A stretch of 64,000 nucleotides of DNA. Source: Lithospermum erythrorhizon (taxonomy: Eukaryota; Streptophyta; Magnoliopsida; Boraginales; Boraginaceae). The translations under genes and the position numbers were made by a program. Shown piece by piece: positions 25,455 to 38,380 of this stretch (the first letter of the stretch is position 1; each line of letters begins with the position of its first letter). Where the stretch lies: the NCBI GenBank assembly GCA_019722365.1, contig JADFUC010001741.1, positions 124,001 to 188,000 on the forward strand. The letters are read 5' to 3'. The notes beneath the pieces were generated by a model. That model made no database searches and had not been told where the DNA came from. It saw only the letters and a list, made by a program, of their open reading frames with translations.

Positions 25455-26315
25455 AGTCCAAAATGATTGGAAGCAAAAGAGGATTTGGCATTCATCATTA
25501 AAGCTATATAGGGCTCAAGTGCTCAACTCTTGAGAATACAACTTACTGGACGATCCAGCTTTGATTAAGACACATCTTTAATTTGAATCAAAATTATGAT
25601 AATAATAGTGTAGTATATGTTGAAAAGAATGCTGAAGGAAGAACGCCCATAGAAGTATTTAAGGAGAAGCACCAGAAGTTGATAGATTATGAGAACAAGT
25701 GGATATTAGAAATGGCGCATTCGTGCATCGTTGGAGGGTCACTTATTGCCACCATAGTGTTTGCTGCTTCAATTACAGTACCTCGCGGACTGCCTCTCAC
25801 ATTTGTCATATTTGGACTACTCATGTTCCTTTTTCTTGTTGTCACATTGTTGGTTGATTTTACTGCAATAATGTACCTTGTTTCGGGTCCTGAAAATCGT
25901 AGGAATGTCTTCATAGTTGCTGCCTCGGCATACACAATGGGTTTTTCACAGATTCAGGTGCCCTCTAGTAAAATATGATCAAATCCACATTCAGCAACCA
26001 TGCTCTCAAGGAAAATAACCACAAAAGGACGCGACTCTTGGGGTGTATCATTAGCGATGAGTAATTATTTGAATATAATTCCATTCTTTGTAAGCATTTG
26101 GGATGTTAGAATTGTTTTGTTAGCAACGAATTATGGATTCTTGAGTACAGTATTATTGTTTATTTATACATGAAAACTCCAAAACTATAGAATGGTAAGG
26201 TCTGTTTGATCTATATATTCTTTAAAATAGAATAGTAATTCTATGATGAATTATTCAGAGTAGATTAGCCCAAAAAATTGCACTACAGTTGGTGGAAAAG
26301 GGAAATTAATATATG
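25455..26315 (+). pseudogene. Inverted partial copy of the ankyrin gene's PGG exon and 3' flank
   Basis: This segment is a reversed, diverged copy of about 2998-4100. It includes part of intron 4, exon 5 and about 250 bp of 3' flank, so it arose as genomic DNA and not from mRNA. From 25630 the frame reads KNAEGRTPIEVFKEKHQKLI, as in exon 5, through the first membrane segment. The loop from PGG to the third membrane segment is then deleted, and the frame ends early at 25978, before the conserved ANMIKSTF tail. A second deletion removes the exon 5 acceptor. Exons 1-4 are absent, so it is non-functional. Confidence 0.9.
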
Positions 26316-27325
26316 TTGGGTATTTGAGTATTGTGAATTCAAAATTTGGCAATCCTTTGTATGTTAAAAAGTTGCAAACTTAAAATGGAAAATAAAAGTT
26401 TGAAAATGTGACTTTGTCCCACATAGAAGAAGAGTGGGAAGAATGTTAATTTGATAAGTAAGCTAGTTTATTGACGTCAGTAAATGTGATTCTACAACTA
26501 TTCCAAAGTTCCCATTTGCCATCTGGGCATGATGAGCTCGAAAATTATGAATCAATGATAAGAAATCAGGAAAAAAATGCTTCCAGTTTAATTCGAGAAA
26601 TACTTTCACCCACATTTTAGTCATATTTACACTCAATTCGTAAGGAATCAGAAAAAAAATTTCTTTAAAGTTATCCTTAAGTCAATCTTATTATGTTGAG
26701 AATGTTTAAAAAATTTCTCCTATGTTCTTTATCTCAAATTGTGATGATAATATTAATTGTGTTAGCAAGAATCAAAACATGTCACGTACTCATTTACAAT
26801 ACTCCATAACCTCCTCTAAAATAAATGACATTCATTGTGCACACCTATGGGAGGTTGCACAAAATGCACCTCATCTTCACCACCAATGAGCTAAAAATGG
26901 AGCTACAACTACCAAATTAACCTCCCTAAACGTCCTTCTCTATCAGCTTGAAAGGAAAACCACATCATTTACAAGAAATCGACTAGAACCTAAAACAAAA
27001 GATTATGTGCATCAATCTCAATCTTCGTAATAACAAGTTTTTTATAAATAATATGGATACTAAAAATAAGTAGGCTGATATGATAACTAGCTCTTGGACA
27101 TAATCAAAATAATTAAAATGTTGGAAGTTCAGGAATTCTGGTTGGTTTGCGATGATGGAAAGTTTACATTAGAATGTAGTTTCAGCATGATGTAATATTG
27201 ACTTCGAATATACATAGATACACTAGTTAAAAAGAAAGACATTACAGGGAATGCTATCCAGTGTAAATAATTTAAACGTGTACCTCACCTATTCGAATTT
27301 TCACATAATAATTGGAATTTCTATT
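26316..27325. other. Intergenic DNA 3' of the DUF3527 gene
   Basis: No coding frame is visible. Repeat debris near 26675-26750 resembles 2490-2625. The final few hundred bases should contain the 3' UTR and terminator of the DUF3527 gene. Confidence 0.45.
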
Positions 27326-27327
27326 AT

Positions 27328-29390
27328 TTATCTATTCCTATATGCTTTATGTTTTAGTGATGGACTACGGCTATGAATAATTGCTGTAGCAATTGAAAAA
27401 ACTTGCAGGGCTGATAGAACGGATTGAAAGTGAATATAGTACAAACCGTCGTGAATATTTGTCATCTTCATAGTTGGTATGCATTGTTTTGAGCCCTGAA
27501 AAGTCGAAACCAATCTGGATTAAAGCTTCGTGTTCATCTTTGAATTTTTATATGCAAGTATGATAACAGTTCTAGAGAAGTAGCTTTTACATGAGTGCAG
27601 AAAGCATGATAGAAATTCTAGAGAAGTAATTCATGTTTGCGGTAAGAGTGTATAGAATATGATTATATGAATTGGCTAACCTGTACAAAGAGATCAAACG
27701 TTTTGCACTCCTCAGGAGTATCGTCTTGACGTGAGATATTTGCTCCATTTGATCCCGTTCTTAACACGGTTAGAGGGCATCCAACGTCCCAACCTCCACA
27801 ATTACAACGCCCACCAGACTTAAACCTTTCTGTGAGACTTGAAGGACCATCATTTTGTGTTCTTGGTCCTCCGTGAATTCCTGCTGGAACCAAAATATCC
27901 ATACTTTTCGAGCATTCACTGTGTCCGCACGCACCACGTTCAGATGATGAGGATGGAGTTATTGAACTGGTATCAGAATTCTTCAGAAATTTCAAGCCCC
28001 ATCCTCTACTTTTAGGCTTATTGTCGCTTGCAGGGAGATGGTCTTTCACAATAATGGCAGCCAACTCAAAATTTGGTATGTAATCACTTTCTGTAAGATT
28101 CAAACCACCAGGATCGAAATTGTTGAACAATTCGGCAGATGGATTCCAGGGTGTGTCCTGAAATATGGAACTTGTTGAAATTTTAGATACAGTTCTGCGC
28201 TTATCTGAATGAAAGACGTGTGATAATTTCCTCCTCAATGTTTTGTTCTTTACTACAGTGCCATTTGAAGTATGTCTTTCTCCTGGGCAGTCATTGCTGG
28301 AACCAAACAAAACAAACTGAGTTTCTACAATCTCTGAATTGCTCTGACAGAGGGTAACCAAAGTAGACACTTTCATCTTGCCAACAATCTCAAAATCTGA
28401 TTTATGACTTGGTCTCGAATGGAATGTATACACATAGTCCAGACCTTGATCATCTGGATAAACAACCTTATATAGGTTAGCTGCATACACATCCCTCTGA
28501 TCATCGATGGAGAATATATACTGGGGGATCCCATCCTTCCATGTGCAGTGAAGCATGGCTTGGAACATATAATTGGATGAAACAGATGACGATTGATCAG
28601 AAATTGTAGAATTTGAGCTTGACATGGATATAATTCTTTCATTCATAGGCCTACCTCCATACCCTTCATCCTCAATCCCTATATCATTTGATTTCTTCAG
28701 GAAAGAAGGGACAGTTGATCCACCAGGAGAAGTATCAAAATCAGAACACTCGCCTCCTTTGGCGTCAACCAAACCAGCTTGTCCAATATTAACATTAGAA
28801 TCTGAATTGCCAAATTGCTTAAGTAAAGGACTACCTAAAATATTCATCATACTCTTGCTGGCAGTGATTGAGCCAAGAATATCATCGTCCATAGGCCTAA
28901 TGATGACAGACTCATTTCCAGCAGTTAGCGTAAATGATGATTTGTTTCTATCATATATGCTTCCTTTGAGGTTTTCTCTTGAACCTAAGCTATTATATAA
29001 AATGCCCATATGGGAGGAGAGACTGTCTGCCGCAGTTCTGACTGCACTGACATGCATCATTTGGAGACAGCGGTAGATATATTTCTCATCCAATGTTATT
29101 AACTGCCTTGGTATCCTTTTTTCTAAACCATAAAACTGAAAAAGTAATCGCCAACTGCTTTTTGCACTGATCTTTGATCTAGCCTGCAATTGTTTTACCT
29201 TATAAAACAACACATCTGCTGCCTCAACTCTCTGAATCAAACTTTTCGAGGAACCTCGTTCATTTGCGGATTCTATATTTTCACGTATGTCCTGCAATGG
29301 TCTTCTTCCTTTGTGCAGACTTTCTTCATTTTGAAAACTCTGCTCGACATCTTCAGGCTCAAATGGGAAAGAGGGCATCAAAGGCGTCAT
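27328..29390 (-). CDS. DUF3527-family protein
   Basis: Two exons: 29390-27681 and 27495-27328, joined in phase 0 (CAG then GTTAGC at the donor; TTTTCAG at the acceptor), giving about 625 residues. The hallmarks are in the C-terminal half: a TWKDGIPQYIFSIDDQRDVY core, the Cys/Gly-rich GGRCNCGGWDVGCPLTVL block, and a last exon reading GLYYIHFQSVLSALQVFSIA. These match the plant-specific DUF3527 family, whose biochemical role is not established. The N-terminal half is Ser-rich and probably disordered. I chose the ATG at 29390 because an in-frame stop lies upstream at about 29465; a second Met follows four codons later. A tiny 5' UTR exon bounded by 'tgcag' and 'gtatgt' near 29460-29490 is possible. 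Confidence 0.9.
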
Positions 29391-29469
29391 GACCCCTCTA
29401 CGTTTTAGATGAACCTCGAACAGAAAGGCGCATACACAGCCAATGATCTTCACATACCTCAATTAAAGT

Positions 29470-32400
29470 AAGAAAGATTCAACTGCAAAAGTGGAGGATC
29501 TCCAATCATTAATCAAAACATGAAACGCGAGAAAAAAAAACTGGCTCATTTATATAACTGACTTATAACTCTCAAAATCCAGGACCATGGTTAAAAATGT
29601 TGGTACATCTTCAAGTTTCCAGGAACTTTTGAATTAATAATTTAGAACTATATGCAAGTATTTGAAGTTTCCTATTATGCTTCAAATAATTTAAGGATAA
29701 GTTAGAGTAACCATTTTCAGTAATAAGCAATAACCAATATTAATATGATGACAGACAACTACACAGAAGAATAAGGACAGACTTATCCTACAGTATTACA
29801 ACAAAATGAACAGAAACAACAGAATTTATTAACTATTCAAACATCAAAAACACTAATTGTACTTAATGATTCATTATTTGAATCAGTAATCAACTAGCTA
29901 ATCCAACTAATTAATACCAGAATCCAAAAACATTCATATTCACATAATTGCATAATGCTAGACATTGTACTAAAGATGCCAACTTTGTCAAAGGAAAAAC
30001 ACTGTTCAACATTAATGAATACCATTTTTCATAATAGAAATCAAAATTGACCTCAAAAAGTAGTTGGAAAACCAATTTTTTTTTTTTGCTAAGCCTCAAC
30101 TCTTGTTCAAGAAAAGCATGAACTTAACAAAGGGAAAGTTCAAGACTTAATTTTTATGCCAAACCAACAATAACCATATAATTAGAAACAAACCAAGAAT
30201 CTTCAAATGGACAATTTGTACCAAATGAGTTGAAAAAAAGAACAAAGACTTTACCAACTTTTTGCACATGGGTGTTGTAAGAATATTGCTCTAACAAATA
30301 TCAAAACTCCCTTCCACTCAAACTCCTCAAGGAAGTACTACAACTACAAAATAACTGTTTTGAACCCCAACAAGATTCTAGAAAGAGAAAGTTATGTTAG
30401 TGGTAGTAGACTAGTAGTAAATGTGAAGTATTAGTTAGTGCAATTAAGCAATTTATTACAGGAAATTGGGTTTTGTAGTAGTAGTTAACTGTCACATAGA
30501 AGCCACGTTTAGTACTAAAAGAAAAATAATTTCAAAAAATGGTGTTCATGTTGGTAGAGTAAGTGAATTTGTGATGGCAAGATTATGAGTACTATTTCTA
30601 CCAATAATTTCTTGGGCCAACCTGTCACACGGACTTGCCTAATACGGAGTATTATTTAGCTAATTGGCGTGTTTTGAAGTCTGTAACATAAGGTTTACCC
30701 AATTCGTACTCGATTTTAATGCTAACTAACCCATGACCTTGAAATTTTTATGCGGTTCGTGGATGGGTGGAAATTGCCAAATTTTAGCATTTCAATTTGT
30801 TCACATTTCTATAAAACGCGTACCGGATAGGCGCACTGTTGAAGGCTGAAGAATTTTTTTTCTTGTTAGCCAGTCAGTGACCTCCATCGCAGGCATGATC
30901 ACGATTTATGGTCGATGTTTGGATGGTTTTAGAAAGATGTTGCGACCTCCATCACGAAAGATAGGCTACGATTGCTAAAGCCACTACAACGCAAGACGCA
31001 GACTTGAGGCTTTTAAATTAACGTTATCTATTTCGAAATAAATTGTGCTGTGTTTTTTTCTATATATATAGATGTTGTTTCTATACGATTTCTATCACAA
31101 AATTAATATCTCAAACAACTTCTAGAGAGAATATTATTGAATCATCATCAATAATATTGTGAGGCTTTGTTATTGAGAATACTAAGTTATAAAAGCATTA
31201 CTCAATCGTGAATAAGCTTAATTTCATAGGTAATCAGAATAATCTTCCTAATCATTTTTCAGGATTTCACATGAATGACGTACTCTTTCATAATGAGGGG
31301 AAACCTCGTATAAAAGCTCTTTAAGTGTTATTTATTTTTCTCAAGTAATTTACTGGCTGCTAACATCATCAAGCAGGCTTGATAACAATTACTTAGCCTA
31401 TATTTACAACACACCATGCCTTAGTTTTCATAAGAAAAGAAAGAAAGTGATATTCATGTGATCAACTTCAATCCTTGTGTATCATAGATGTACAAATATA
31501 ATGAATATGTTGTCTAATGGTCCATAAGATTATTGAAATTTACTTTGGATAGTTCATATTTTGTAGTCGAGGACAATCTTAATTATTAGTAGTGTATTAT
31601 TAAAGATCAGATAATCAAGTTAAGTTATTGTTTCTGAACATATTAAAAAATCTTAGTAATAAGAGGAATATTTCAGGATGGTTAGATTCTCTGTAAAAAA
31701 CGGACTCGATCTCGTTCAACTTAAGATTGTGTTCATGAAAAATGAATGGAATTAAAGATAAGTGTGGTAGATGCCTTAATTATTGTTTCTCTTAATAATA
31801 GATCAATTTATGCTATTTTGTTTTACTTGTACGAGGATGAGATTCATTCCCCTTTATATCAAAAAACATTTACATGTGATTGTAATATAAATACATATTT
31901 TAAAATAAAGTGAAAGTAAGAGTTCTTGATCCTTTTTTTCCTTAATCATTGGTAATAGATTAACTCAAAATAATACTGAATTTAAAAAAAAAACTCATAT
32001 TTTGAATTTCCAATATATTGTTGGAGAATACACTCGTGGGCTTAACGAATTCGCCTCGGATCATACATACACGTTTTCAAAAACGCTTCACCATTTCATC
32101 ACACACGCTTCAAAAACGCCTCATTCAATTCACATGTTTCAAAAGATCCCACTTTGGCCATTCCATCAAATTCAAGCTTAAGCTGACATTTTTGAAGAAA
32201 TCGGCAGAGCAGAACTTCATTCAATTTTCATTCTTTAGATAATTTTTCAATTTTAATAAAATGTTAGGACAAATATTTGTCCAACCAAATATTAATATCA
32301 TCCAATATATTTTATTAAATTAATTCTATCCAAATATGTATCCAAAAGTTTAATAAAATTAAAAATATATAAAAAATGAAAGATTTGATAATTTTTTACC

Positions 32401-34100
32401 CCGTCAATTCGCTTTCAAAAGTCAAATTCGACTTCCAATGAAATGGCCAAGCGATGTAATTATTATTTCAAAACATGCATTTAAACATTTCAAATACGCC
32501 AGAATCGAACGATAAACGTTGATACATGACGATTTTAACTGGCCCATTACCCCATAAATTTGTGGCAAGTAGGGGACTAGGAGAATTGGTGTTCTGTGAG
32601 CTGGTGATCACTAGTATAGTCTATAAGTACTTAACTATCTGCCTACTTGGAATATTCCCAACAAAAGCCAAAAGAAAAACGGAGATATGTTAACAGGCAG
32701 ACACGTTGACTAGAAAAAGACAAGGAACCCTTGGGGAGGGTTAGTGGACCATTACTTCTCATCCATGATTTCTTTAACTCGTACAATTTGGCAAACATGT
32801 GACTATGTCAGTGTGACCTCCAATTTGAAAAATGCGTTTAATGCATTACTGAGTATTTTTTTAATAGACATATTACAATAATTCCGATATTCATTTTTCA
32901 TAATCAGATTTAAATTTTTGACTTTAAATATTTAAGGATGTTAATTCAATTATTAGATCATTTAATTATTTCATTTAATGCATTATTCTAATACAGAGTA
33001 TTGTATTGTCTCATTCACCATCATAATAATAGATTCTACACTAATTTATTGATTATAATACTCCGTAATACTTAACTGTTTTATTAATTCAGTCAATTTT
33101 TATATTATAAATTGAGCTTTATTATCAATCATTAAAATATAAAGATCATTAAATGATTTTCAATAGAGTCAGTATAGCCTAAAAAATTATTTTTAATTAC
33201 TTCTCGCTCTATATATATTAGTTTCAATGATTTTTTATTATTGTTATGTCCCTATTATAAAATTGATAATAATAACACCAATAGATGATGTATCAATTAA
33301 TTTTTTAAAGATTTAGATATAAAAAATATTAATTTGTAATACATGCATGACAAGGCATTAAAAAATGTAAGGGTGCATTCGATTCAATTTATTGGGGTTA
33401 ATGTGATTAAAATAAGTTTGTTCGACAAACATTTGGGGCATTTCATGTTTGATAGAGGTTGAATTTAATGCTCTAAGGTCGTTGTCCTCTTGAATGTTCT
33501 CATGTTACTGTTCCTTTGACTTCTGTTATTTACTTCATATGCGGCGCGCTTCTATTTAACGGATGACTTTACATCGTTTAATATTGATCTTGTCACTTTA
33601 GAATTAAGGTAATTTTATACTCCGTAATGGTTAGCAATACACAAAACGTAGTAAATGCGTTAACTATATTCTATTGTTGTTCCTTTATTTAAGAGTGCCT
33701 TGGCCGATCTTTCTTATTGGCTTTCCGCCAGATTTCCATTAGCCACTCAAATGCTTTCAACAATTTTATGCCACAAGAATATCCAAGAAAGTTGGTAAGA
33801 CGCTCAATGCTAAATGCACTCGGCAGTTAAGACAGTTATTTCTACGTGTTCACCTCCCATTACGTAGCTTTGCACTTAATCACATACGATATCATATGTA
33901 ATTTTTAATTTCTATTATTTGGTAAAAAAAAAAAGCAATACACAAAATATGAAATCATCACACTAACGATTCTTATACTTTTAAGATTCCTCACCTCAAA
34001 TATCAATGCGAATTAATAACGGTAAACGTGCGTCAATTAAATTAATAAGCAATACACGTAATTACTACTTTATATCGAAGAAAAAACAAAGTGTTAATAT
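29470..34100. other. Upstream and intergenic region of DUF3527, AT-rich
   Basis: The first kilobase should hold the DUF3527 5' UTR and promoter, though I could not fix a start site. The rest has no supported exon. A segment near 31060-31340 ('tctatatatatagatgttg' to 'aataatcttcctaatc') has the feel of a solo LTR but lacks a mate. Exact TACGGAGTA-type 9-mers occur at 30643, 33059 and 33618. Confidence 0.4.
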
Positions 34101-34108
34101 TGAATCGA

Positions 34109-34330
34109 TTATATACGTTGATACGTTTCAACGGCGGCGCCCGCACTAAGCAATTCATCACCAATGCGGAAGTATCCAGACGCGGCCGACGGCCCATACA
34201 CCTCCCCATACACAAGTCGTAAAGATAATGCGTGAACTCGCACCGGCGCACGCCTCTCGAATTCAAAGAATACCATTGCTGGGCCGCAGTGATCGAATTC
34301 CACGCCGATGGGCAAAGACGCACCTGCAGC
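34109..34330 (-). pseudogene. GC-rich open frame of unknown origin
   Basis: A sharply GC-rich island in AT-rich DNA is open in two minus frames. The more protein-like one reads LPIGVEFDHCGPAMVFFEFE, continues through a GYFRIGDELL stretch, and ends naturally at a TAA near 34109. A possible acceptor 'gctgcag' precedes it near 34327. I do not recognise the family, and no companion exon is evident upstream. It may be a gene fragment carried by a transposon or a lone terminal exon. Confidence 0.3.
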
Positions 34331-34399
34331 TTACCCGATATCCGTTAAGATTGCCTCTCGGAATCCTCAATTGGATTATATGAAATGAATATGACTGAA

Positions 34400-36760
34400 A
34401 AATGGTCTGAAATATTTTATTCCACCTAATATTAATAACAATTTTCTCTTCTCCAACATGTAATATACGGAGTAAACAATAGTCATGTGATGAGGAATAC
34501 GGAGTATTTTATTATGTGTTTTTTGTAGCACCGCCATTTCCATGTAATTAAAACTATCGAGAGAAGTTCTTCGAGCAGGCTTTAAAGAAATCTTTATTAA
34601 TTCCATGATTACCGTTATTTCTGGGATTCAAATTTTCGAAAAATGTAAGAGCTCCTAATGTAGACAATTATTTTCTCAATCAGCCGACCTTGAATGTCTC
34701 CGCTATCTCCATCCCATAAAGATATTATTTTGGACTTATTTTATCTCGATTCTCGATCAGAAATATTTATATTTGTGACAGATAATACTCTATGACTATA
34801 TCAATAAAAAATATATTTTAAATTCTTTTCATTAATATATTTTTATCAATATTATACAACATAAATAAATATATTCGACAAGTTAAAGCTTTAAAGCTTA
34901 TAATTACAAAAAAAAAGTAGACGTGAGTATATAAATGCAGACACAATTGTTGTTATTTGAGCCGTCTGGTAACAGCCAATGTAGAAAATGAAATCCTCTT
35001 ATTCATGCATGTAAAAGTCAATTTATATATGAATCTAATTAATTGCATAATTGTCAAAGCTCTTTAGGTTATTACAATTGATTATTTTCAATGTCTTTTG
35101 ACATCTTCATTTGAAAACTAGTAGCCTTCTAGTTTATATTTCACTGAGTTATTCTTTACGAATTCGGTGTATTATATTCACATTCGCTTGACCGGTTAAT
35201 ACTCAAAATCATGTTGTTATATATCTGAAAACAAAATTAAATGTCATCGTATTCTAAAATTTAAAGTTCGCCAATTGCTCAACCACTAATATAATCATTA
35301 CCTTTAAGGTTTGAAATTCTATTTCTCATCCTTTATGTTGAATAAAATTTGAAAGGAAACGATACACCCAGAATATTAATTTCAAGTCGAATCTTAATTT
35401 AAAATTTCGTGCACTCAACTAATTGAACTTTTTGGCAAGATCTACATAACATTCACTATTTATAGGTTAAATTTGTACAAAAGTTTTTTTTGTTCTGGAA
35501 AAACTCTAATTTAATAATATGTCTAAATCTACAATAAACAATTTTGTCTTTTATATGAAATATATATATGTTGCATCATCATCATTTACGTTTCATTTTC
35601 GTTTGGATACAATTTCAAATTAACATAAATTAAAATCTTAAAAAGTAAGGGAGATGTTTTAATTAAATATCACTATATTAGTGGCTAGTAAATAAGTACT
35701 CGTCATTGATGCCTTGGTAGTTAGTCTATGTATGTGTCAATCACTTAATTATTCAATCAGTGACGGATTTATAAGAATATCATCATGTTAAATGGAAGAA
35801 TGTCTTAAATATTTATCCACAAAATCAGGGATCAAAATCAAGAATCGGACAAGGCCAACGAATATACATGATTTAGAAAAAAATCAATCAAAATAAATTG
35901 TCGAGATCAAATTTTATATTGTCGGAGTAGATTAACTATTTATTGACAAAAAATTACTAATTAAATTGGGATAGAGTGAGTATATGTATAATATATTCAA
36001 ATACTTTATTCGTGTTGTATAGTAACATCATCTTTCTAAATACTATTTTCATCCTTGAAATATTATTCAATTTATTTCTCAATTGTCAAAATTAGTATAT
36101 AACATGTACATAAATATTTGAGTTTACAATTAAAAGTACTCCTATTCAAATAATTGTCTTTTCTCTACATATCGAGTGTGAAATCTTTTAATCTTCAATT
36201 ACTCTTAATTATATTATTAAAAAAAAAATATTATGAAAGTATTTTAAAAGAAAAATTCAATTATATAATTTTTATATCTTCATCTCATTAAAGATTGTCC
36301 ACTTTTTTTATAATAGAATTTTCAAACTTCGACATTAAATATATTTGTTTGTATCATTTTAATATTTTATAAAAAAAATATATCAATGTAAAGAAGCCAA
36401 ATGTAGCTTATCGACATATAGCTTTCATCAAATATTATACACACAAACAAAATATCTACGGTCAAAATTCGCGATTTAAAAATATTATATAATACAAACA
36501 AAAATATCTATGCCCAAAGTTCGCCGGATTTAACAAAAAATAAAAGCGACACCTTTAATATAAGATTTTTTAAATAAGAAATAATTAATAATTGATAGTC
36601 AAAGTTCAATTTCAAAAAAATCAAACGACAAATATTTTGAATTAGAGGGACTAGTTAACAATGAATTTCAAAAGAGAGTATAAACAAACTCAAAGAATAG
36701 CATTTCCTAATGTACAACTGGTGAACGAAATATATACTTATACTTTCCTTAAGAGTTCAT
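34400..36760. other. AT-rich intergenic DNA, no gene seen
   Basis: It holds only short low-complexity frames. Exact TACGGAGTA 9-mers are at 34466 and 34498. A Stowaway-like half ('tactcctattcaaataattg') appears near 36136 without a clear partner. Confidence 0.45.
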
Positions 36761-36764
36761 TATC

Positions 36765-36960
36765 ACTGGCCCTATAATGGTATTAAAAGCCAAGGCTTAC
36801 TTCCAATAATTTAAAAGTTAAGATTTAGTCCAATAAAATGATTATGTGGGTGCGATTCGGTCCTCAATATCAATTTCATCCTAATAGTAATTTCATGATT
36901 TGTGTATGACACCAAATTATAGACCAAATTTAACCGTTAAAATTGCAAAAAATCGACCAT
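36765..36960. mobile_element. Left half of a 'tttagtccc' TIR element split by an LTR retroelement
   Basis: The stretch 'gatttagtcc' to 'gattatgtgggtgcgattc' and 'tgtgtatgacaccaaatta' follows the intact copy at 47041-47311 in order. The continuation is missing here and reappears at about 43750, on the far side of the LTR element. Confidence 0.6.
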
Positions 36961-36972
36961 AAAAATGTCCAT

Positions 36973-37727
36973 TTAACAATTTGATTTGATCAACCTGATG
37001 TATACATTCAAGATTATAAGTTCAATATATTAATTGCTAGGACAATTAAGATTTTAAGATTTAACGGTATCGACATTGTGTTATCATGGCTAAGAGGTCC
37101 TTTCATAATCTATATATTAAGATAATAGTCGTAATATTGTTCAATATATCGCTATCATTTTATCCGCATTTCATAATAAATAAGAACCGAACTAATAATG
37201 TTCAGATTATAACTTTTCTATTTCCAAAATAAACACGTATGAAACATTCAAAAGAAAAAATTAAATTTTTGACTTAAAGAGGTTGGTCAAGGGCGGGATT
37301 GATGGGGTTTCAGGGAGTTTTTTATCTCCATAAAAATCTCATTCGTTGCTTAAGTAAATGTAGCCTACCCTCTCATAATACTGCTCATTTTCTCGACTTT
37401 TCAAGCCGTTAATTTCATCGCTTTTTAGCATTCTCCACTGGTGGACGACCGACCCTCCCCTTTAGAAGAAATAGTTTTTCTTTTTGCTGCTTTTGCTTCA
37501 CTTTAATCGCTCTAAAAACACACTAAGCAGCTTCGGTAATTTATCGCGCGGATACTTCGAGATATCCTCGCTGGGTATATATGAAGTTCATCTGTCATTG
37601 CCATTAAAATATTCCGTAAGCAGACACTTGTAACTTTTATTTATTATTTTGTATAATCGTAGTATCGTAGATTCGCAGATCCCATTAGCTTTTGTAACTA
37701 CAGGGATATTTAATATAAACCCCAACA
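36973..37727 (+). repeat. 5' LTR of the 6.8 kb retroelement
   Basis: It aligns with 43041-43744 across its length, ending 'aaccccaaca'. The 5' boundary is approximate, since the expected TG is mutated here (TT where the partner has TG). Confidence 0.75.
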
Positions 37728-38034
37728 GCTGCCTCGAGCTCAGGTTACGTGATTACAATTATGTAAATAATATGTAGAAAAACATTTTTGTTGAATTATG
37801 AACTGATTTGCATGTTCAATTTGTAATTAATGCATGCTTAGTTCTATGTATCAAGTATGTTAATAAAATAATTAAATGTAATTAATTTTTAATTATTTTT
37901 GAAATTTATAAATGTGAAAAGTTTTCAAATAACATTTCTAATTTTTGGAGAATTTTTTCGGAATTTTTCGACTAATTTCAGATAGCTTATTAATCAAAAC
38001 AGAAAAACCATCAACCATGCTTCTAAATAAGATT

Positions 38035-38380
38035 TACGTAAGCGACGTGCGCCGCTGCCACGCCAGCCGTAGCCGACGCTTCAAAGATGACGCCACCTAA
38101 CTCGAGAAGTCAACCGAGTTGACTCGTGTCAAAACCGACTCGACCTAACCCGCCACTCGAATCTACCGACTGAACGCCACGCCAGCGACACACGGCATCC
38201 ACCTAATACCTTCCACGTGGCGCCCACGCCATCACACATCATCAATCCGCCACATCACCGACGAAAGGACCACTATGTCGGGCCACGACGCGGCAGCCAC
38301 GTTAGCACCACGTCAACGCCGGTACATTACGCGACGCTGCCGAAGCTTGTTTCAATCCACAATGGGCGCTCAAACTCCTT
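38035..38380. other. CpG-dense tract inside the LTR retroelement
   Basis: Roughly 350 bp packed with CG dinucleotides ('cgacgtgcgccgctgccacg') stands out from the AT-rich flanks. All frames I examined are interrupted, so it is not an open gag frame as it stands. Confidence 0.5.

Noticed and set aside
28624..29076. A 150-codon plus-strand open frame inside the DUF3527 gene
   Set aside because: It is antisense to the well-conserved DUF3527 exon and has no domain; it is a shadow frame.
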